Shown: positions 11,145-23,852 of the stretch, piece by piece
How the letters are laid out: every line of letters begins with the position of its first letter
Position numbering within the stretch: the first letter of the stretch is position 1
From: Leclercia sp. LSNIH1
GTDB taxonomy: Bacteria > Pseudomonadota > Gammaproteobacteria > Enterobacterales > Enterobacteriaceae
Length of the DNA: 64,000 nucleotides
Direction of reading: 5' to 3'
Assembly (NCBI RefSeq): GCF_002902985.1
Contig: NZ_CP026167.1
Span: forward strand, 1,364,001 to 1,428,000
The notes under the pieces: generated by a model
Seen by the model: the letters and a program-made list of their open reading frames with translations, nothing else
Database searches by the model: none
What the model was told of the DNA's origin: nothing
Translations under genes and position numbers: made by a program

Positions 11145-13070
11145 TTACAGGCGGAACAGGCTGACCAGCTCGGTCAGGTGTGAACCCTTCTCCCGCAGGG
11201 TTTGCGCCGTCTGTTCGCTGCGTGAGACGCGGTCGGCGTTGATATGCGACGCTTCGCCGATATGGGTCATCGCCAGATTCACCTGACCGATACCCGCCGA
11301 CTGCTCGTGGGAGGCATGGTTAATCTCGGTTACCAGCGCCTTGATGTTATCGATGTGCGCGATGATGCTCTCCATCGCCTGGCGGGTCTGCTCCGACAGG
11401 GCGTGGCCTTCGCTCACCTTGCTGAGCGTATCGCCAATCAGCTGCTCAATCTCCTTCACCGCGTTGGCGCTGCGCGCTGCGAGAGCGCGGACCTCCTGGG
11501 CTACCACGGCGAAGCCTTTACCGTGCTCGCCCGCCCGGGCGGCTTCGACGGCGGCGTTGAGCGCCAGAATATTGGTCTGGAAGGCGATCCCCTCAATCAC
11601 CCGGGTGATGGCTTCGATACGTTTCGATGCCTCGCGAATATCATCCATAGTGGAGACAGCATTGCTGACGGTCTCCCCGCCCTGGTGCACCGCCCGGGAG
11701 GTTTCGCCGACCAGCTGCTGGGTCTGCTCCATATTGGCGGCGTTCTGCTGCACGGTGGCCGCCAGCTGCTCCATACTGGCGGATGTCTCCTCCACGCTGC
11801 TGGCCTGCTTATTGATCTGCTCGGAGATCTCGCCGGTATCCGCCGCCAGGGCGTTGGTCCCCAGATGAATATCGCCCGCAGCTTCCCGCACCTGGAGCAC
11901 GATTTTTTGCAGCCCGCCGCCAATGCCGTTGATGGCGCCGATCAACTGACCCACCTCATCCTGACGGGTGGCGGGCAGGGTGGCGCGCAGATCGCCTGCG
12001 GCATACTGTTCGGCCAGGCCAATCACATCGCGCAGCGGGCGCGTGAGCCAGCGGCGGATAATAAACACGAACAGCATGGCAAAGAGCGCGGAAAGCGCCA
12101 CGCCCGCCAGCAGGAAACGGTCGCGCATGCTGGTCACATCAGCCAGCAGTACGGTTTTATCCACCTCACCCACAATCGTCCAGTTCCAGCCCGGTAGCGG
12201 TGTCCAGGCCATAATCAACGTGCGGCCATCGGCGCTGTGACGCTCCAGGGTGCCGGAGTGATCCCCCAGCAGCTGTTGCTGAACGGCGTTATCCCACTTC
12301 GGCAGCTCTCCCTCTTCTGCGCTATGGAACAGGTACTGGCCGTGGTTCTTGCCGTTACTGCGGTTCAGTACAAAGAAGTGACCGCTCTCGCCCAGACGGC
12401 GGCTAAGGATCTTCTCGCGCATGACGTTCCAGGAGTGGGTAATGTCGACCCCAACGAAGATAATGGCGATCACCTGCCCGCCCGCATCTTTTACCGGCTG
12501 GTACTGGGTGATATAGCGCTTACCGAACAGCAGGGCGAGGCCGCGATATACCTCGCCTTTGTTGACCACTTCCCATGCCGGGCTGGCATGGTCGAGTACC
12601 GTACCGATGGCCCGGTCGCCGTTCTCTTTACGCAGCGAGGTCGCCACGCGGACAAAATCGTCGCCGCTACGGACAAAGAGCGTAGAGATCGCGCCGGTGC
12701 GATTCAGAAAATCATCGGGGGTGGTGTTGTTCTCATGCAGTTCCGTATCGCCGCCTTTCAGCAGGGGGACGCTCTGGTCGTTGATGACGCGGGTCTGGCT
12801 GGCATCAATACTCAGCGGCTGCGGTAAAAAGGTGGTGAACAGGCGGGTGTAACTTTCTACCTCTTCGGTGAGGCTGGTATTGAACATCTGCACCATATCC
12901 ACCACGCCGGTAGACTGGTTATGCAGGTCTTCTACGGCCAGCGATTCAAGTTTTTGACTAGCGTTGTAGCTCAGGAGAAAGGTGAAAAGTAAAAAGAGAG
13001 TGGCAACACTCAAGCCGGTAAGCAGCGATAGCTTTGTGCCCAGACCTGCACGGCGGAAAAAGTTGATCAT
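11145..13070 (-). CDS. Methyl-accepting chemotaxis protein with Cache-type sensor
   Basis: Chemoreceptor of 641 residues. TM1 about residues 11-35, a long (about 280-residue) periplasmic sensor of double-Cache type (Cache3-Cache2-like), TM2 about 319-339, a HAMP domain, then the cytoplasmic signalling hairpin with [19 protein letters not shown] and [15 protein letters not shown]. There is no C-terminal NWETF-type CheR tether. The start is set at 13070 (MINFFRRAG): the longer in-frame start at 13145 adds a polar stretch upstream of the promoter-proximal region. A FliA-type promoter lies at 13102-13128. The ligand is not predictable; Cache receptors often bind organic or amino acids. It has no counterpart at this locus in E. 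coli K-12. Confidence 0.93.
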   Translation of the reverse strand: MINFFRRAGLGTKLSLLTGLSVATLFLLFTFLLSYNASQKLESLAVEDLHNQSTGVVDMVQMFNTSLTEEVESYTRLFTTFLPQPLSIDASQTRVINDQSVPLLKGGDTELHENNTTPDDFLNRTGAISTLFVRSGDDFVRVATSLRKENGDRAIGTVLDHASPAWEVVNKGEVYRGLALLFGKRYITQYQPVKDAGGQVIAIIFVGVDITHSWNVMREKILSRRLGESGHFFVLNRSNGKNHGQYLFHSAEEGELPKWDNAVQQQLLGDHSGTLERHSADGRTLIMAWTPLPGWNWTIVGEVDKTVLLADVTSMRDRFLLAGVALSALFAMLFVFIIRRWLTRPLRDVIGLAEQYAAGDLRATLPATRQDEVGQLIGAINGIGGGLQKIVLQVREAAGDIHLGTNALAADTGEISEQINKQASSVEETSASMEQLAATVQQNAANMEQTQQLVGETSRAVHQGGETVSNAVSTMDDIREASKRIEAITRVIEGIAFQTNILALNAAVEAARAGEHGKGFAVVAQEVRALAARSANAVKEIEQLIGDTLSKVSEGHALSEQTRQAMESIIAHIDNIKALVTEINHASHEQSAGIGQVNLAMTHIGEASHINADRVSRSEQTAQTLREKGSHLTELVSLFRL

Positions 13071-13101
13071 AAATTGCTCATTGTTAAAAAGGTATCGCTT
13101 T

Positions 13102-13128
13102 TCAACGGCAGAGCGGGGATAACATTTA
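13102..13128 (-). promoter_or_regulatory. Sigma-28 (FliA)-type promoter of the Cache chemoreceptor gene
   Basis: Read on the minus strand: TAAATGTT, 11 bases, GCCGTTGA. The consensus is TAAAGTTT-N11-GCCGATAA; each half matches 6 of 8 with exact spacing. It ends 31 bases before the start codon. Weaker than the two other receptor promoters in this window. Confidence 0.6.
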
Positions 13129-13200
13129 TTGGCTTTATGTAACAAAATGTTACAAAGTTATCTCGGCGGAGTTATGGCAAGGATAATAGAATTGTAAAGA

Positions 13201-13230
13201 TTAAAAAGCCACTCTTTTTTAGTGGCTTTT
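13201..13230 (-). terminator. Terminator downstream of yjfN
   Basis: On the minus strand AAAAGCCACT, loop, AGTGGCTTTTTAA: a 10-bp stem with T run, 12 bases beyond the yjfN stop. Confidence 0.88.
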
Positions 13231-13241
13231 ATTGACGATTT

Positions 13242-13517
13242 TCAGACATAAAGTATGGCCTGCGCCCGCCAGCGATCGGCATGGCTCTCTTCCTGCATTT
13301 TTATGATGCGATACCACGAGGCACCCTGCTCATCGGCCTTCAGCGCAATCATGCGCTCTACGTCCTGCGGGCTCCCTGAGATATCACTCACGGAGATCAA
13401 TCCAATTTCGTTTAAACCCGTCACACAATCAGCGCTGGCAAATTCAGCTGACTGTGCTGCCGTACTCACCAGACCGGCTGAGAGTAGCAGTGTGGTCAAA
13501 GCAAGAGATCGTTTCAT
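13242..13517 (-). CDS. yjfN: YjfN, small periplasmic YhcN-type (DUF1471) protein
   Basis: 91-residue exported protein, homologous to E. coli YjfN, reported there as an activator of the periplasmic protease DegP. Signal peptide MKRSLALTTLLLSAGLVSTAAQSA (about 24 residues), then EFASADCVTGLNEIG and the C-terminal YhcN-like beta/alpha segment ending AQAILYV. The start is at 13517 because GGAG sits 6 bases upstream; an ATG at 13529 lies inside that ribosome site. Its own terminator follows. It is one of three related small proteins here, with bsmA and yjfY. Confidence 0.92.
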   Translation of the reverse strand: MKRSLALTTLLLSAGLVSTAAQSAEFASADCVTGLNEIGLISVSDISGSPQDVERMIALKADEQGASWYRIIKMQEESHADRWRAQAILYV

Positions 13518-13668
13518 CGTCAGCTCCATTTTACGTGTCCCCGGTATCCGCCGGGCAATCCTTCGCTAATAAACTCATTTCCATTGTCACTGGCTGGAGT
13601 TTATTGTGGACAGGAAAACGTCTATGGACGCAAAGCAGTGTAAATGTCGTTTAAATACCGCGCGTTAT

Positions 13669-13995
13669 TTACGGTATAAAATGGCTTGCGAATACCATTG
13701 TCCCGTCACGATGGTTATCATCGATAAGGACAATGACGTAATAATCTGCTTTCGCGGCGACAGCTTTTGCTTTAATGGCCTCTGCCGCATCATCGGGAGA
13801 GCCTCGCTCGAGTGCGGTCACGGTACCCATTCGCTGTAATCCTTCCGTTTGATTACGACGTATCTCCTGGGGGTGATCGGCGACCGGTGGCGCAGGCTGC
13901 GGCGTACCTTGCAATACGCTACATCCGCCCAACAACACCATCAGCGTTAAAGCAGCAAACTTTCGCATAAACCTGTCTCGTTTCCTGATAGCCAT
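13669..13995 (-). CDS. bsmA: BsmA, YhcN-type lipoprotein linked to biofilm/peroxide stress
   Basis: 108-residue homologue of E. coli BsmA (YjfO), a lipoprotein linked to peroxide tolerance in biofilms. Lipobox LLGGC gives lipidated Cys at residue 25; the mature part contains a Pro-rich linker, GSPDDAAEAIKAKAVAAKADYY and the YhcN-type fold. The full-length start at 13995 (MAIRKRD) aligns with the E. coli N-terminus; a second Met at 13968 is possible. The C-terminus (MVFASHFIP) diverges from the E. coli QAILYRK ending. 151 bases separate it from yjfN; the ATACCG/CGGTAT inverted repeat around its stop may help termination. Confidence 0.9.
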   Translation of the reverse strand: MAIRKRDRFMRKFAALTLMVLLGGCSVLQGTPQPAPPVADHPQEIRRNQTEGLQRMGTVTALERGSPDDAAEAIKAKAVAAKADYYVIVLIDDNHRDGTMVFASHFIP

Positions 13996-14133
13996 AGTGT
14001 AGATCTCTGTTGATTTGACATTGGGGGAATGTTCCCAAATTGTTAGCTATAGCGTAAATTTCGAATGAAAATTGTGTGAAAGCGTAAGCCAGTTCTCAAC
14101 ATTATGATTCACCCATAAGTATGAGGCCCAATA

Positions 14134-14865
14134 ATGATTGAACTTGAAGTACGGCAGCTTGGCGACCATGAGATTGTACATGCTGTTCCGGCAGGAAAAG
14201 GAGCTAAACCGCTTCCGGTTGTTATTTTTTATCATGGTTTTACCTCATCAAAACTGGTCTACAGCTATTTTGCGGTGGCGCTGGCGCAGGCAGGTTTTCG
14301 GGTGGTAATGCCGGATGCCCCCGATCACGGGGCCCGTTTTAGCGGTGATGAGCAAGCCCGCCTGGGACAGTTCTGGCCGATCCTGCATGGCAACCTCACC
14401 GAGTTTGCCCCGCTGCGGGATGCGCTATATCAGGCCGGGCTGGTGGCCGATGAACGGCTCGCGGTGGCCGGGGCCTCAATGGGGGGAATGACCGCGCTGG
14501 GCATTATGGCGCGCTATCCGGAGGTCAAATGTGTGGCAAGCCTGATGGGCTCGGGCTACTTTACCTCGCTGGCCCGCACGCTGTTTCCGCCGCAGCAACC
14601 CGGGTCATTCGCGTCGATGGTCGCACCGCTTGCTGACTGGGAGGTAACGACCGCGCTACCGCGTCTGGCTGACCGCCCGCTGCTGCTGTGGCACGGTGAG
14701 GAGGATGATGTGGTGCCCGCCGGGGAGACGTTCCGCCTGCAACAGGCGTTGCAGCAGGAAGGGCTGGATAAAAATCTGACCTGTCTGTGGGAGGCGGGAG
14801 TAAAACACCGTATTACGCCGGGCGCGCTCGACGCCACGGTCGCGTTTTTCCGCCAGCACCTTTAA
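14134..14865 (+). CDS. yjfP: YjfP, alpha/beta-hydrolase esterase
   Basis: Cytosolic carboxylesterase of the alpha/beta-hydrolase fold; the E. coli homologue hydrolyses short acyl esters. 243 residues (E. coli 249). Nucleophile Ser115 in GASMGG (GxSxG), oxyanion segment FYHGFTSS near residues 32-39, acid in [11 protein letters not shown] (about 190-200) and His in VKHRITP (about 222). It converges on ulaR with a 4-base overlap of the ends. Confidence 0.94.
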   Translation: MIELEVRQLGDHEIVHAVPAGKGAKPLPVVIFYHGFTSSKLVYSYFAVALAQAGFRVVMPDAPDHGARFSGDEQARLGQFWPILHGNLTEFAPLRDALYQAGLVADERLAVAGASMGGMTALGIMARYPEVKCVASLMGSGYFTSLARTLFPPQQPGSFASMVAPLADWEVTTALPRLADRPLLLWHGEEDDVVPAGETFRLQQALQQEGLDKNLTCLWEAGVKHRITPGALDATVAFFRQHL

Positions 14866-15617
14866 ACGCGCAGGATCTTCACACCCTGATCTTCCAGTTT
14901 CTGGAGGATCTGTGGATTTGCGTTTTTACCCGTGATCACCATGTCTATCTGCTCGGCACGGCTGAAGAGCATGCCCGCACGTTCCCCGACCTTGCTGCTG
15001 TCGACCAGGACCACCAGCTTGCCGACCACGTTCAGCATCTTCTGCTCCGCCATCGCCGTCAGCATGTCGGTTTTATACAGCCCTTCGGCGGTGAGCCCCT
15101 TGCCGCTGGTAAACATCCAGTGGCCGGCATAGAGCGTGTTCTCGCTGTCCTGCGGGCTTAGGGTGATGGACTGGCTCTTGTTGTACTGCCCGCCCATGAT
15201 CACCACGCTTTCGTGCTCCTGGTCGATCAGGTAGTTGGCCAGCGGCAGGTAGTTGGTGATGATCTGCACCGGTTTGCCGCACATCTCACGACCCAACAGA
15301 AAGGCGGTGGAACCGCAGTTGATCACCACGCTTTCGCCAGGATTAACCAGCTGGGAGGCGGCTCTGGCAATACGCACTTTCTCGTCGTGGTTCTGCGCCT
15401 GATGAATATTCATCGGCGACCAGCGTGGGCGCTGCTGGCTGATCCCTTCCGCGCCGTTACGCACCTTTTTCAGCTTACCGCTCTCATCAAGTTTGTTGAT
15501 ATCCCGGCGTGCCGTGGCGGGAGAAACGCCCAGCCGGGCAATCACCTGCTCAACGGTAACAAACCCCGTTTGCGCCAGGAGTTCCAGTAAGATTTGATGA
15601 CGTTGTGCTTCTGTCAT
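14862..15617 (-). CDS. ulaR: UlaR, DeoR-family repressor of the ascorbate regulon
   Basis: Represses ulaG and ulaABCDEF; L-ascorbate-6-phosphate is the inducer in E. coli. 251 residues. DeoR-type HTH about residues 20-41 ([20 protein letters not shown]), then the sugar-phosphate sensor domain of the RpiA/NagB-like fold with NCGSTAF and [12 protein letters not shown]. Transcribed away from its targets, with ulaG 108 bases upstream on the same strand. Operators it should bind lie at 16809-16851 and 17041-17081. Confidence 0.96.
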   Translation of the reverse strand: MTEAQRHQILLELLAQTGFVTVEQVIARLGVSPATARRDINKLDESGKLKKVRNGAEGISQQRPRWSPMNIHQAQNHDEKVRIARAASQLVNPGESVVINCGSTAFLLGREMCGKPVQIITNYLPLANYLIDQEHESVVIMGGQYNKSQSITLSPQDSENTLYAGHWMFTSGKGLTAEGLYKTDMLTAMAEQKMLNVVGKLVVLVDSSKVGERAGMLFSRAEQIDMVITGKNANPQILQKLEDQGVKILRV

Positions 15618-15725
15618 GAGCTATTCCGAAATAAATTGATTTTAAAAGATGATATTTGAAATAGCCTGAAATTACTAAGCAAAAGTTGGAATCGCCAGGC
15701 ACAGCGCCTAGCGATGAGGGGACAA

Positions 15726-16790
15726 TTACAGGAAAGATTTGAACGGCAGATCCGGCTCAATGGTAAAGCAGTCGTCAAAGCCGCGCGGGTAGTGATATTC
15801 GAAATTATCTTTATCCAGCGGCCAGGTAAACTTGCCGCCCACCTGCCAGATAAAGGGCTTAAAACCATATTTCAGACGATCTTTTTTCATCTCCCACAGC
15901 ACGCGGATCTCCTGCGGATCGGCCTGGAAGTTTGACCAGATATCATGGTGGAACGGGATCACCACCTGGGTATTCAACGCTTCAGCCATGCGCAGAATGT
16001 CAGCGCTGGTCATCTTATCGGTGATGCCGCGCGGGTTTTCGCCATAGGAGCCCAGCGCCACGTCGATATGGTGCTCGTTACCGTGTTTGGCATAGTAGTT
16101 GGAGTAGTGTGAGTCACCGCTGTGGTACAGCGTACCGCCCGGGGTTTTGAACAGGTAGTTTACCGCACGTAGGTCCATGCCGTCCGGTAACACACCCGCG
16201 GCCTTCTGATCGGCTGGCAGAGTAATCAGCGCTGTACGGTCAAACGCGTCGAGGGCATGAATTTCAATGTCTTTGATTTTCACCACATCGCCCGGTTTCA
16301 CCACGATGCAGCGCTCTTTTGGCACGCCCCAACCGATCCACAAATCGACGCAGGTCTGCGGTCCAATGAAAGGCACGTCATCTGCACAGTTCTGCATGAC
16401 TGCCGCCGCGACGTTAACGTCGATGTGATCGTTGTGATCGTGCGTCGATAGGACGGCATCTATCTGACGAATCGCAAAGGGATCAAGGACAAATGGTGTG
16501 GTACGCAGGTTTGGCTGCAGCTTCTCGACGCCCGCCATACGCTGCATCTGATGGCCTTTTTTCATCAGTGGGTTGCCGTGGCTCTGTTTGCCGGTGCCGC
16601 ACCAGAAATCGACGCAAACATTAGCCCCGCCCTGAGATTTCAGCCAGATGCCGGTACAACCCAGCCACCACATTGCAAATGTGCCCGGCGCGACCTGCTC
16701 CTGCTCGATCTCCTCATTCAGCCAGCTTCCCCATTCCGGGAAGGTGCTGAGGATCCATGATTCGCGGGTAATAGTGTTCACTTTACTCAT
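15726..16790 (-). CDS. ulaG: UlaG, L-ascorbate-6-phosphate lactonase
   Basis: Mn-dependent hydrolase opening L-ascorbate-6-phosphate to 3-keto-L-gulonate-6-phosphate, the step after PTS uptake. 354 residues, metallo-beta-lactamase fold; metal ligands in [10 protein letters not shown] (His117, His119, Asp121, His122). Its own promoter, divergent from ulaA, shares the 354-base control region. Same length as the E. coli enzyme. Confidence 0.97.
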   Translation of the reverse strand: MSKVNTITRESWILSTFPEWGSWLNEEIEQEQVAPGTFAMWWLGCTGIWLKSQGGANVCVDFWCGTGKQSHGNPLMKKGHQMQRMAGVEKLQPNLRTTPFVLDPFAIRQIDAVLSTHDHNDHIDVNVAAAVMQNCADDVPFIGPQTCVDLWIGWGVPKERCIVVKPGDVVKIKDIEIHALDAFDRTALITLPADQKAAGVLPDGMDLRAVNYLFKTPGGTLYHSGDSHYSNYYAKHGNEHHIDVALGSYGENPRGITDKMTSADILRMAEALNTQVVIPFHHDIWSNFQADPQEIRVLWEMKKDRLKYGFKPFIWQVGGKFTWPLDKDNFEYHYPRGFDDCFTIEPDLPFKSFL

Positions 16791-16808
16791 AGTCAGACTC
16801 CCTCTCTA

Positions 16809-16851
16809 TCACAAGTAATCATTTGGTGACGTGTTTTGATTGATATTGTCA
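16809..16851. promoter_or_regulatory. UlaR-type operator pair on the ulaG side
   Basis: TCACAAGTAATCA (16809-16821) matches 12 of 13 bases of the perfect repeat on the ulaA side. A degenerate inverted half TGATATTGTCA lies at 16841-16851, with spacing similar to the other pair. It lies within 61 bases upstream of ulaG. Assignment to UlaR rests on position and shared repeat. Confidence 0.55.
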
Positions 16852-17040
16852 CCAATGAATCAGCATTGCAATGGCGATTTGCGAGCGTTACGGCAATCTA
16901 AAGCTGCTCTGATTAAAAATCATATACGTGATTATTATGCTTTTTACTGTATAACTTATTGAAATAAATGATTTTTATTGGTTTTGCGCAGATGCAGATA
17001 AAGACATTGCACTTAGGGTGGAAATAATTTGCGTGATACG

Positions 17041-17081
17041 TCACAAATAATCAAATTCAATCTTGTCGTGATTATTTGTGA
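17041..17081. promoter_or_regulatory. UlaR-type operator: perfect 13-bp inverted repeat before ulaA
   Basis: TCACAAATAATCA (17041-17053) and its exact reverse complement TGATTATTTGTGA (17069-17081), 15 bases apart, centre to centre 28 bases, close to three helical turns. It ends 63 bases before the ulaA start. Confidence 0.72.
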
Positions 17082-18545
<1,464 letters not shown>

Positions 18546-18557
18546 GGAGTTTTGATT

Positions 18558-18863
18558 ATGACCGTACGTATCCTGGCTGTGTGTGGCAATGGGCAAGGGA
18601 GCTCCATGATCATGAAGATGAAAGTGGACCAGTTTTTAACCCAGTCAAACATTGACCACACGGTAAACAGCTGCGCGGTGGGTGAATACAAAAGTGAACT
18701 GAACGGCGCGGACATCATCATCGCCTCTACCCACATCGCCGGTGAGATTAGCGTCGCAGGCAATAAATACGTGGTAGGGGTGCGCAACATGCTGTCGCCT
18801 GCGGACTTCGGCCCAAAATTGCTGGAAGTGATCAAAGCGCACTTTCCGCAAGATGTGAAGTAA
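18558..18863 (+). CDS. ulaB: UlaB, ascorbate PTS IIB
   Basis: 101-residue cytosolic IIB protein; Cys9 in [11 protein letters not shown] is the phosphorylated residue. It passes phosphate from UlaC to ascorbate bound in UlaA. The start is at 18558 with AAGGAG 8 bases upstream; the gap from ulaA is 12 bases. Confidence 0.97.
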   Translation: MTVRILAVCGNGQGSSMIMKMKVDQFLTQSNIDHTVNSCAVGEYKSELNGADIIIASTHIAGEISVAGNKYVVGVRNMLSPADFGPKLLEVIKAHFPQDVK

Positions 18864-18873
18864 GGAGAGGCAT

Positions 18874-19341
18874 ATGAAACTACGTGATTCGCTGGCGGAG
18901 AATAACTCCATCCTTCTCCAGGCCGAAGCCAGAACCTGGCAGGAGGCGGTAAAGCTGGGCGTTGATCTGCTGGTTAAGGCGGATGTCGTTGAGCCGCGCT
19001 ATTACCAGGCCATTCTTGATGGCGTTGAGCAGTTCGGGCCCTATTTTGTGATTGCGCCAGGGCTGGCGATGCCGCATGGCCGCCCGGAAGAGGGGGTCAA
19101 AAAAACCGGTTTCGCCCTGGTCACCCTGAAAACGCCGCTGGTGTTTAACCACGAAGATAACGATCCGGTAGACATCCTGATCACCATGGCGGCCGTTGAT
19201 GCCAATACTCACCAGGAGGTGGGCATTATGCAGATCGTCAACCTGTTTGAAGATGAAGCCAATTTTGACCGTTTACGCGCCTGCCGTACCGCGCAGGACG
19301 TGCTGGATTTAATCGACAATGCCACTGCGGCGGCAGCTTAA
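18874..19341 (+). CDS. ulaC: UlaC, ascorbate PTS IIA
   Basis: 155-residue IIA component of the mannitol/fructose-like type; His68 in [10 protein letters not shown] accepts phosphate from HPr and passes it to UlaB Cys9. AAGGAGAGG precedes the ATG. Ten bases after ulaB, same operon. Confidence 0.97.
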   Translation: MKLRDSLAENNSILLQAEARTWQEAVKLGVDLLVKADVVEPRYYQAILDGVEQFGPYFVIAPGLAMPHGRPEEGVKKTGFALVTLKTPLVFNHEDNDPVDILITMAAVDANTHQEVGIMQIVNLFEDEANFDRLRACRTAQDVLDLIDNATAAAA

Positions 19342-19354
19342 AAGGGAGTTGAAC

Positions 19355-20005
19355 ATGTCATTACCAATGTTGCAGGTTGCGCTGGATAACCAGACTCTGG
19401 CCCACGCTTACGAAACCACGCGTCTGATTGCGGAAGAGGTGGACATTATCGAAGTGGGCACCATTCTGTGCGTAGGGGAGGGGGTCCGTGCCGTCCGCGA
19501 TCTGAAAGCCCTCTATCCGCATAAGATTGTGCTGGCCGACGCCAAAATTGCCGATGCGGGCAAAATCCTGTCGCGGATGTGTTTCGAAGCCAATGCCGAC
19601 TGGGTGACGGTCATCTGCTGTGCAGATATCAACACCGCGAAAGGCGCGCTGGAGGTCGCGAAGGAATTTAACGGTGACGTGCAGATCGAACTCACGGGCT
19701 TCTGGACCTGGGAGCAGGCAGAAGCGTGGCGCGCTGCAGGTATTCAGCAGGTGGTCTATCACCGCAGCCGCGATGCGCAGGCTGCGGGGGTTGCATGGGG
19801 CGAGGCGGATATCAGCGCCGTTAAGCGTCTGGCGGATATGGGCTTTAAGGTTACGGTGACGGGCGGGCTGGCGCTGGAGGATTTGCCGCTGTTTGCCGGT
19901 ATTCCAATCCACGTCTTTATCGCCGGTCGCAGCATTCGCGATGCCGCCTCGCCGGTGGAAGCGGCGCGTCAGTTTAAACGTTCCATCGCCCAGCTGTGGG
20001 GATAA
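19355..20005 (+). CDS. ulaD: UlaD, 3-keto-L-gulonate-6-phosphate decarboxylase
   Basis: Mg-dependent decarboxylase making L-xylulose-5-phosphate; (beta/alpha)8 barrel of the OMP-decarboxylase superfamily. 216 residues from ATG 19355, with AAGGGAG upstream. Catalytic and metal residues Asp11, Glu33, Asp62 and Lys64 (in [10 protein letters not shown]) are present, with the phosphate-binding GLALED and IAGRSI loops near the end. Acts on the UlaG product. Confidence 0.97.
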   Translation: MSLPMLQVALDNQTLAHAYETTRLIAEEVDIIEVGTILCVGEGVRAVRDLKALYPHKIVLADAKIADAGKILSRMCFEANADWVTVICCADINTAKGALEVAKEFNGDVQIELTGFWTWEQAEAWRAAGIQQVVYHRSRDAQAAGVAWGEADISAVKRLADMGFKVTVTGGLALEDLPLFAGIPIHVFIAGRSIRDAASPVEAARQFKRSIAQLWG

Positions 20006-20014
20006 GGAGCGGTT

Positions 20015-20881
20015 ATGTTAAGCAAACAGGTTCCGCTTGGCATCTATGAAAAGGCGCTCCCCACCGGTGAGTGCTGGCTTGAGCGGCTGCAGCTGGCGAA
20101 ACGGCTGGGATTCGATTTCGTTGAAATATCGGTGGATGAGACGGATGCGCGCCTCTCCCGTCTCGACTGGAGCCGCGAGCAGCGTTTGGCGCTGGTGGAC
20201 GCCGTCGCCGAAACCGGCGTAAGAGTTCCCTCGATGTGCCTGAGCGCCCACCGTCGTTTTCCGCTCGGCAGTGAAGATGACGCAGTGCGGGCGCAGGGCC
20301 TTGAGATCATGCGTAAAGCGATTCGCTTTGCGCAGGACGTCGGGATCCGCGTAATCCAGCTTGCCGGTTATGACGTTTACTATCAGGAAGCCAATGATGA
20401 GACGCGTCGTCGTTTCCGTGATGGCCTGAAAGAGAGCGTTGAAATGGCCAGCCGCGCGCAGGTCACCCTGGCGATGGAGATCATGGATTATCCGTTGATG
20501 AACTCCATCAGCAAGGCATTGGGTTATGCCCATTACCTGAACAATCCGTGGTTCCAGCTCTATCCCGACATCGGCAATCTCTCTGCGTGGGATAACGACG
20601 TGCAGATGGAACTCCAGGCCGGCATTGGGCATATCGTGGCGGTACATGTGAAGGATACCCGCTCCGGCGTCTTCAAAAACGTACCGTTTGGCAGCGGAGT
20701 CGTCGATTTTGAACGCTGTTTCCAGACGTTAAAACAGAGTGGCTATTGTGGGCCTTACCTGATCGAGATGTGGAGTGAAACGTCGGACGATCCCGAGCGC
20801 GACGTGGCGCAGGCGCGCGACTGGATACTTGAACGTATGGCGCGAGCCGGGCTTGGGGAGGAAGATCATGCAGCAGCTTAA
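20015..20881 (+). CDS. ulaE: UlaE, L-xylulose-5-phosphate 3-epimerase
   Basis: Converts L-xylulose-5-phosphate to L-ribulose-5-phosphate; metal-dependent TIM barrel of the xylose-isomerase-like type. 288 residues (E. coli 284). Metal-site segments include [29 protein letters not shown] and the Glu in LIEMWSE. It overlaps ulaF by 14 bases, so the two are translationally coupled. Confidence 0.96.
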   Translation: MLSKQVPLGIYEKALPTGECWLERLQLAKRLGFDFVEISVDETDARLSRLDWSREQRLALVDAVAETGVRVPSMCLSAHRRFPLGSEDDAVRAQGLEIMRKAIRFAQDVGIRVIQLAGYDVYYQEANDETRRRFRDGLKESVEMASRAQVTLAMEIMDYPLMNSISKALGYAHYLNNPWFQLYPDIGNLSAWDNDVQMELQAGIGHIVAVHVKDTRSGVFKNVPFGSGVVDFERCFQTLKQSGYCGPYLIEMWSETSDDPERDVAQARDWILERMARAGLGEEDHAAA

Positions 20882-21554
20882 ACAGCAGGTGTTTGAGGCA
20901 AACATGGATTTGCCGCGCTACGGTCTGGTGACCTTTACCTGGGGAAATGTCAGCGCGATTGACCGTCAGCGCGGGCTGGTGGCGATCAAACCCAGCGGAG
21001 TGGCCTACGAGACCATGCGCGTGGATGACATGGTGGTGGTGGACCTCAGCGGCAATGTGGTGGAGGGGCAATGGCGACCCTCATCTGATACCGCGACCCA
21101 CCTGGCGCTCTATCGGCGTTATCCCTCCCTTGGCGGGATAGTGCATACCCACTCGACCCATGCGACCGCCTGGGCGCAGGCAGGGCTGGCGATCCCCGCG
21201 CTCGGCACCACCCATGCAGACTACTTCTTTGGCGATATCCCCTGCACGCGCGCGCTCACCGAAGAGGAGGTGCTCGGCGAGTACGAACTCAATACCGGCA
21301 AGGTGATCATTGAAACGCTGGGTGACGGCGAACCGCTGCACAGGCCGGGGATTGTGGTCTTTCAGCATGGCCCTTTTGCCTGGGGAAGTGATGCTCACGA
21401 CGCCGTACACAATGCCGTGGTAATGGAAGAGGTGGCGAAAATGGCGTGGATAGCGCGAGGAATTAATCCACACCTGAAGCCTGTCGACAGCTATCTGATG
21501 AACAAACACTTTATGCGCAAGCATGGTGAAAATGCTTATTACGGGCAGAAATGA
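20868..21554 (+). CDS. ulaF: UlaF, L-ribulose-5-phosphate 4-epimerase
   Basis: Zn-dependent class II aldolase-type enzyme making D-xylulose-5-phosphate, which enters the pentose-phosphate pathway. 228 residues from ATG 20868, preceded by GGGGAGGAAG inside ulaE. Zn ligands His93 and His95 in VHTHSTHA and a later His in YQHG-like [10 protein letters not shown]; Asp74 in PSSDTATH corresponds to the catalytic Asp of AraD. Last gene of the ula operon. Confidence 0.97.
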   Translation: MQQLKQQVFEANMDLPRYGLVTFTWGNVSAIDRQRGLVAIKPSGVAYETMRVDDMVVVDLSGNVVEGQWRPSSDTATHLALYRRYPSLGGIVHTHSTHATAWAQAGLAIPALGTTHADYFFGDIPCTRALTEEEVLGEYELNTGKVIIETLGDGEPLHRPGIVVFQHGPFAWGSDAHDAVHNAVVMEEVAKMAWIARGINPHLKPVDSYLMNKHFMRKHGENAYYGQK

Positions 21555-21558
21555 AAGT

Positions 21559-21583
21559 AAAAAAAGCCCCCGGGCAGGGGGCT
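21559..21583 (-). terminator. Terminator of yjfY (may also stop ula transcripts)
   Basis: Minus strand AGCCCCC, loop TGCCC, GGGGGCT followed by seven T. On the plus strand the same hairpin lacks a T run directly after it. Confidence 0.82.
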
Positions 21584-21639
21584 AATGAGACTATGACAAT
21601 TTTTTCGTTGTTGGCTTTCCTGGTGCTAGCGTCAAAGCG

Positions 21640-21915
21640 TTACCGATAGATATCTGCGCTGACGTGCATATTGCCGTTGCTGCCCGGTTCACGGGTGAGC
21701 ATGACGTGATAGTAGCGGGCATCCCGCGCATCGGCTTCTGCATTAATGGCTTCAGTCGCTTCACTTTCCGTGGCGAAGTTATGGTTGATATAAATGACGC
21801 CCAGACTTTGCACATCATCCATATTTCTGGCCTGTCGGCCATCAACCTGAATGGCTGCTGTCGCGTTTGCACAAAGCAAAAGCGCAGCCAGAACGGCAAG
21901 GGTGATTTTTTTCAT
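21640..21915 (-). CDS. yjfY: YjfY, YhcN-type (DUF1471) periplasmic protein
   Basis: 91-residue exported protein of the YhcN/BhsA-like family. Signal peptide MKKITLAVLAALLLCANATA (about 20 residues), then RQARNMDDVQSLGVIYINHNFATE, nearly as in E. coli YjfY, ending SADIYR. The start is at 21915 with GGAG about 8 bases upstream; the longer frame to 22026 is not supported. Function unknown; relatives respond to envelope and oxidative stress. It is a single gene with its own terminator, between ulaF and the rpsF operon. Confidence 0.92.
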   Translation of the reverse strand: MKKITLAVLAALLLCANATAAIQVDGRQARNMDDVQSLGVIYINHNFATESEATEAINAEADARDARYYHVMLTREPGSNGNMHVSADIYR

Positions 21916-22131
21916 GATATGCGCTCCACGACTCACTACGGTGCGACGATATTCACGGCTGTCTTTTGTCCAGAGACAGGGTCTGATTAAAGTGTAAGCA
22001 CGATTCTTACAGGCTATGGCGACCATTTCTGATGCAGTTGTTCAAAAAATCGCCGCGATCGGCCGTGAGTAATGGTAAATCACCCACTTAGACCCGCTTT
22101 GCGCTTTGTGCGAATTATTTGCGCAATCAGC

Positions 22132-22160
22132 TTGAGTTTCGGGGGGCGCGCAAGTATTAT
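22132..22160 (+). promoter_or_regulatory. Sigma-70 promoter of rpsF-priB-rpsR-rplI
   Basis: TTGAGT (22132-22137), 17-base spacer, TATTAT (22155-22160), with a GC-rich discriminator region (GACGCG) after the -10 as is usual for stringently controlled ribosomal promoters. Confidence 0.75.
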
Positions 22161-22174
22161 GACGCGTCAATTTT

Positions 22175-22655
<481 letters not shown>

Positions 22656-22661
22656 TTTCTG

Positions 22662-23208
<547 letters not shown>

Positions 23209-23237
23209 TCGGGCACGGTCCATTAATACGACTTTAA

Positions 23238-23699
<462 letters not shown>

Positions 23700-23724
23700 G
23701 TAATTACTCTTCACCACGTCGAAG

Positions 23725-23754
23725 CGCCGGCCTTGTGCCGGCGTTTTGCTTTTT
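23725..23754 (+). terminator. Terminator of the rpsF-rplI operon
   Basis: CGCCGGC (23725-23731), loop CTTGT, GCCGGCG (23737-23743), then TTTTGCTTTTT. Confidence 0.92.
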
Positions 23755-23852
23755 AACGGCTCCTGTTACCTTCTTTGTGACTTGTATGGTGGCTATTCCT
23801 TGCGCATTCCCTGATAATAAAATGAAACGCTATTTTATCTTTGGGATTTGTC

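Noticed and set aside
11244..12197. 317-codon plus-strand ORF
   Set aside because: Antisense to the signalling domain of the Cache chemoreceptor; the coding signal belongs to the minus strand.
17031..17047. CRP-like symmetric site GTGATACGTCAC upstream of ulaA
   Set aside because: The half-sites are separated by 4 bases instead of 6, so it is a poor CRP match; CRP control remains possible through another site.
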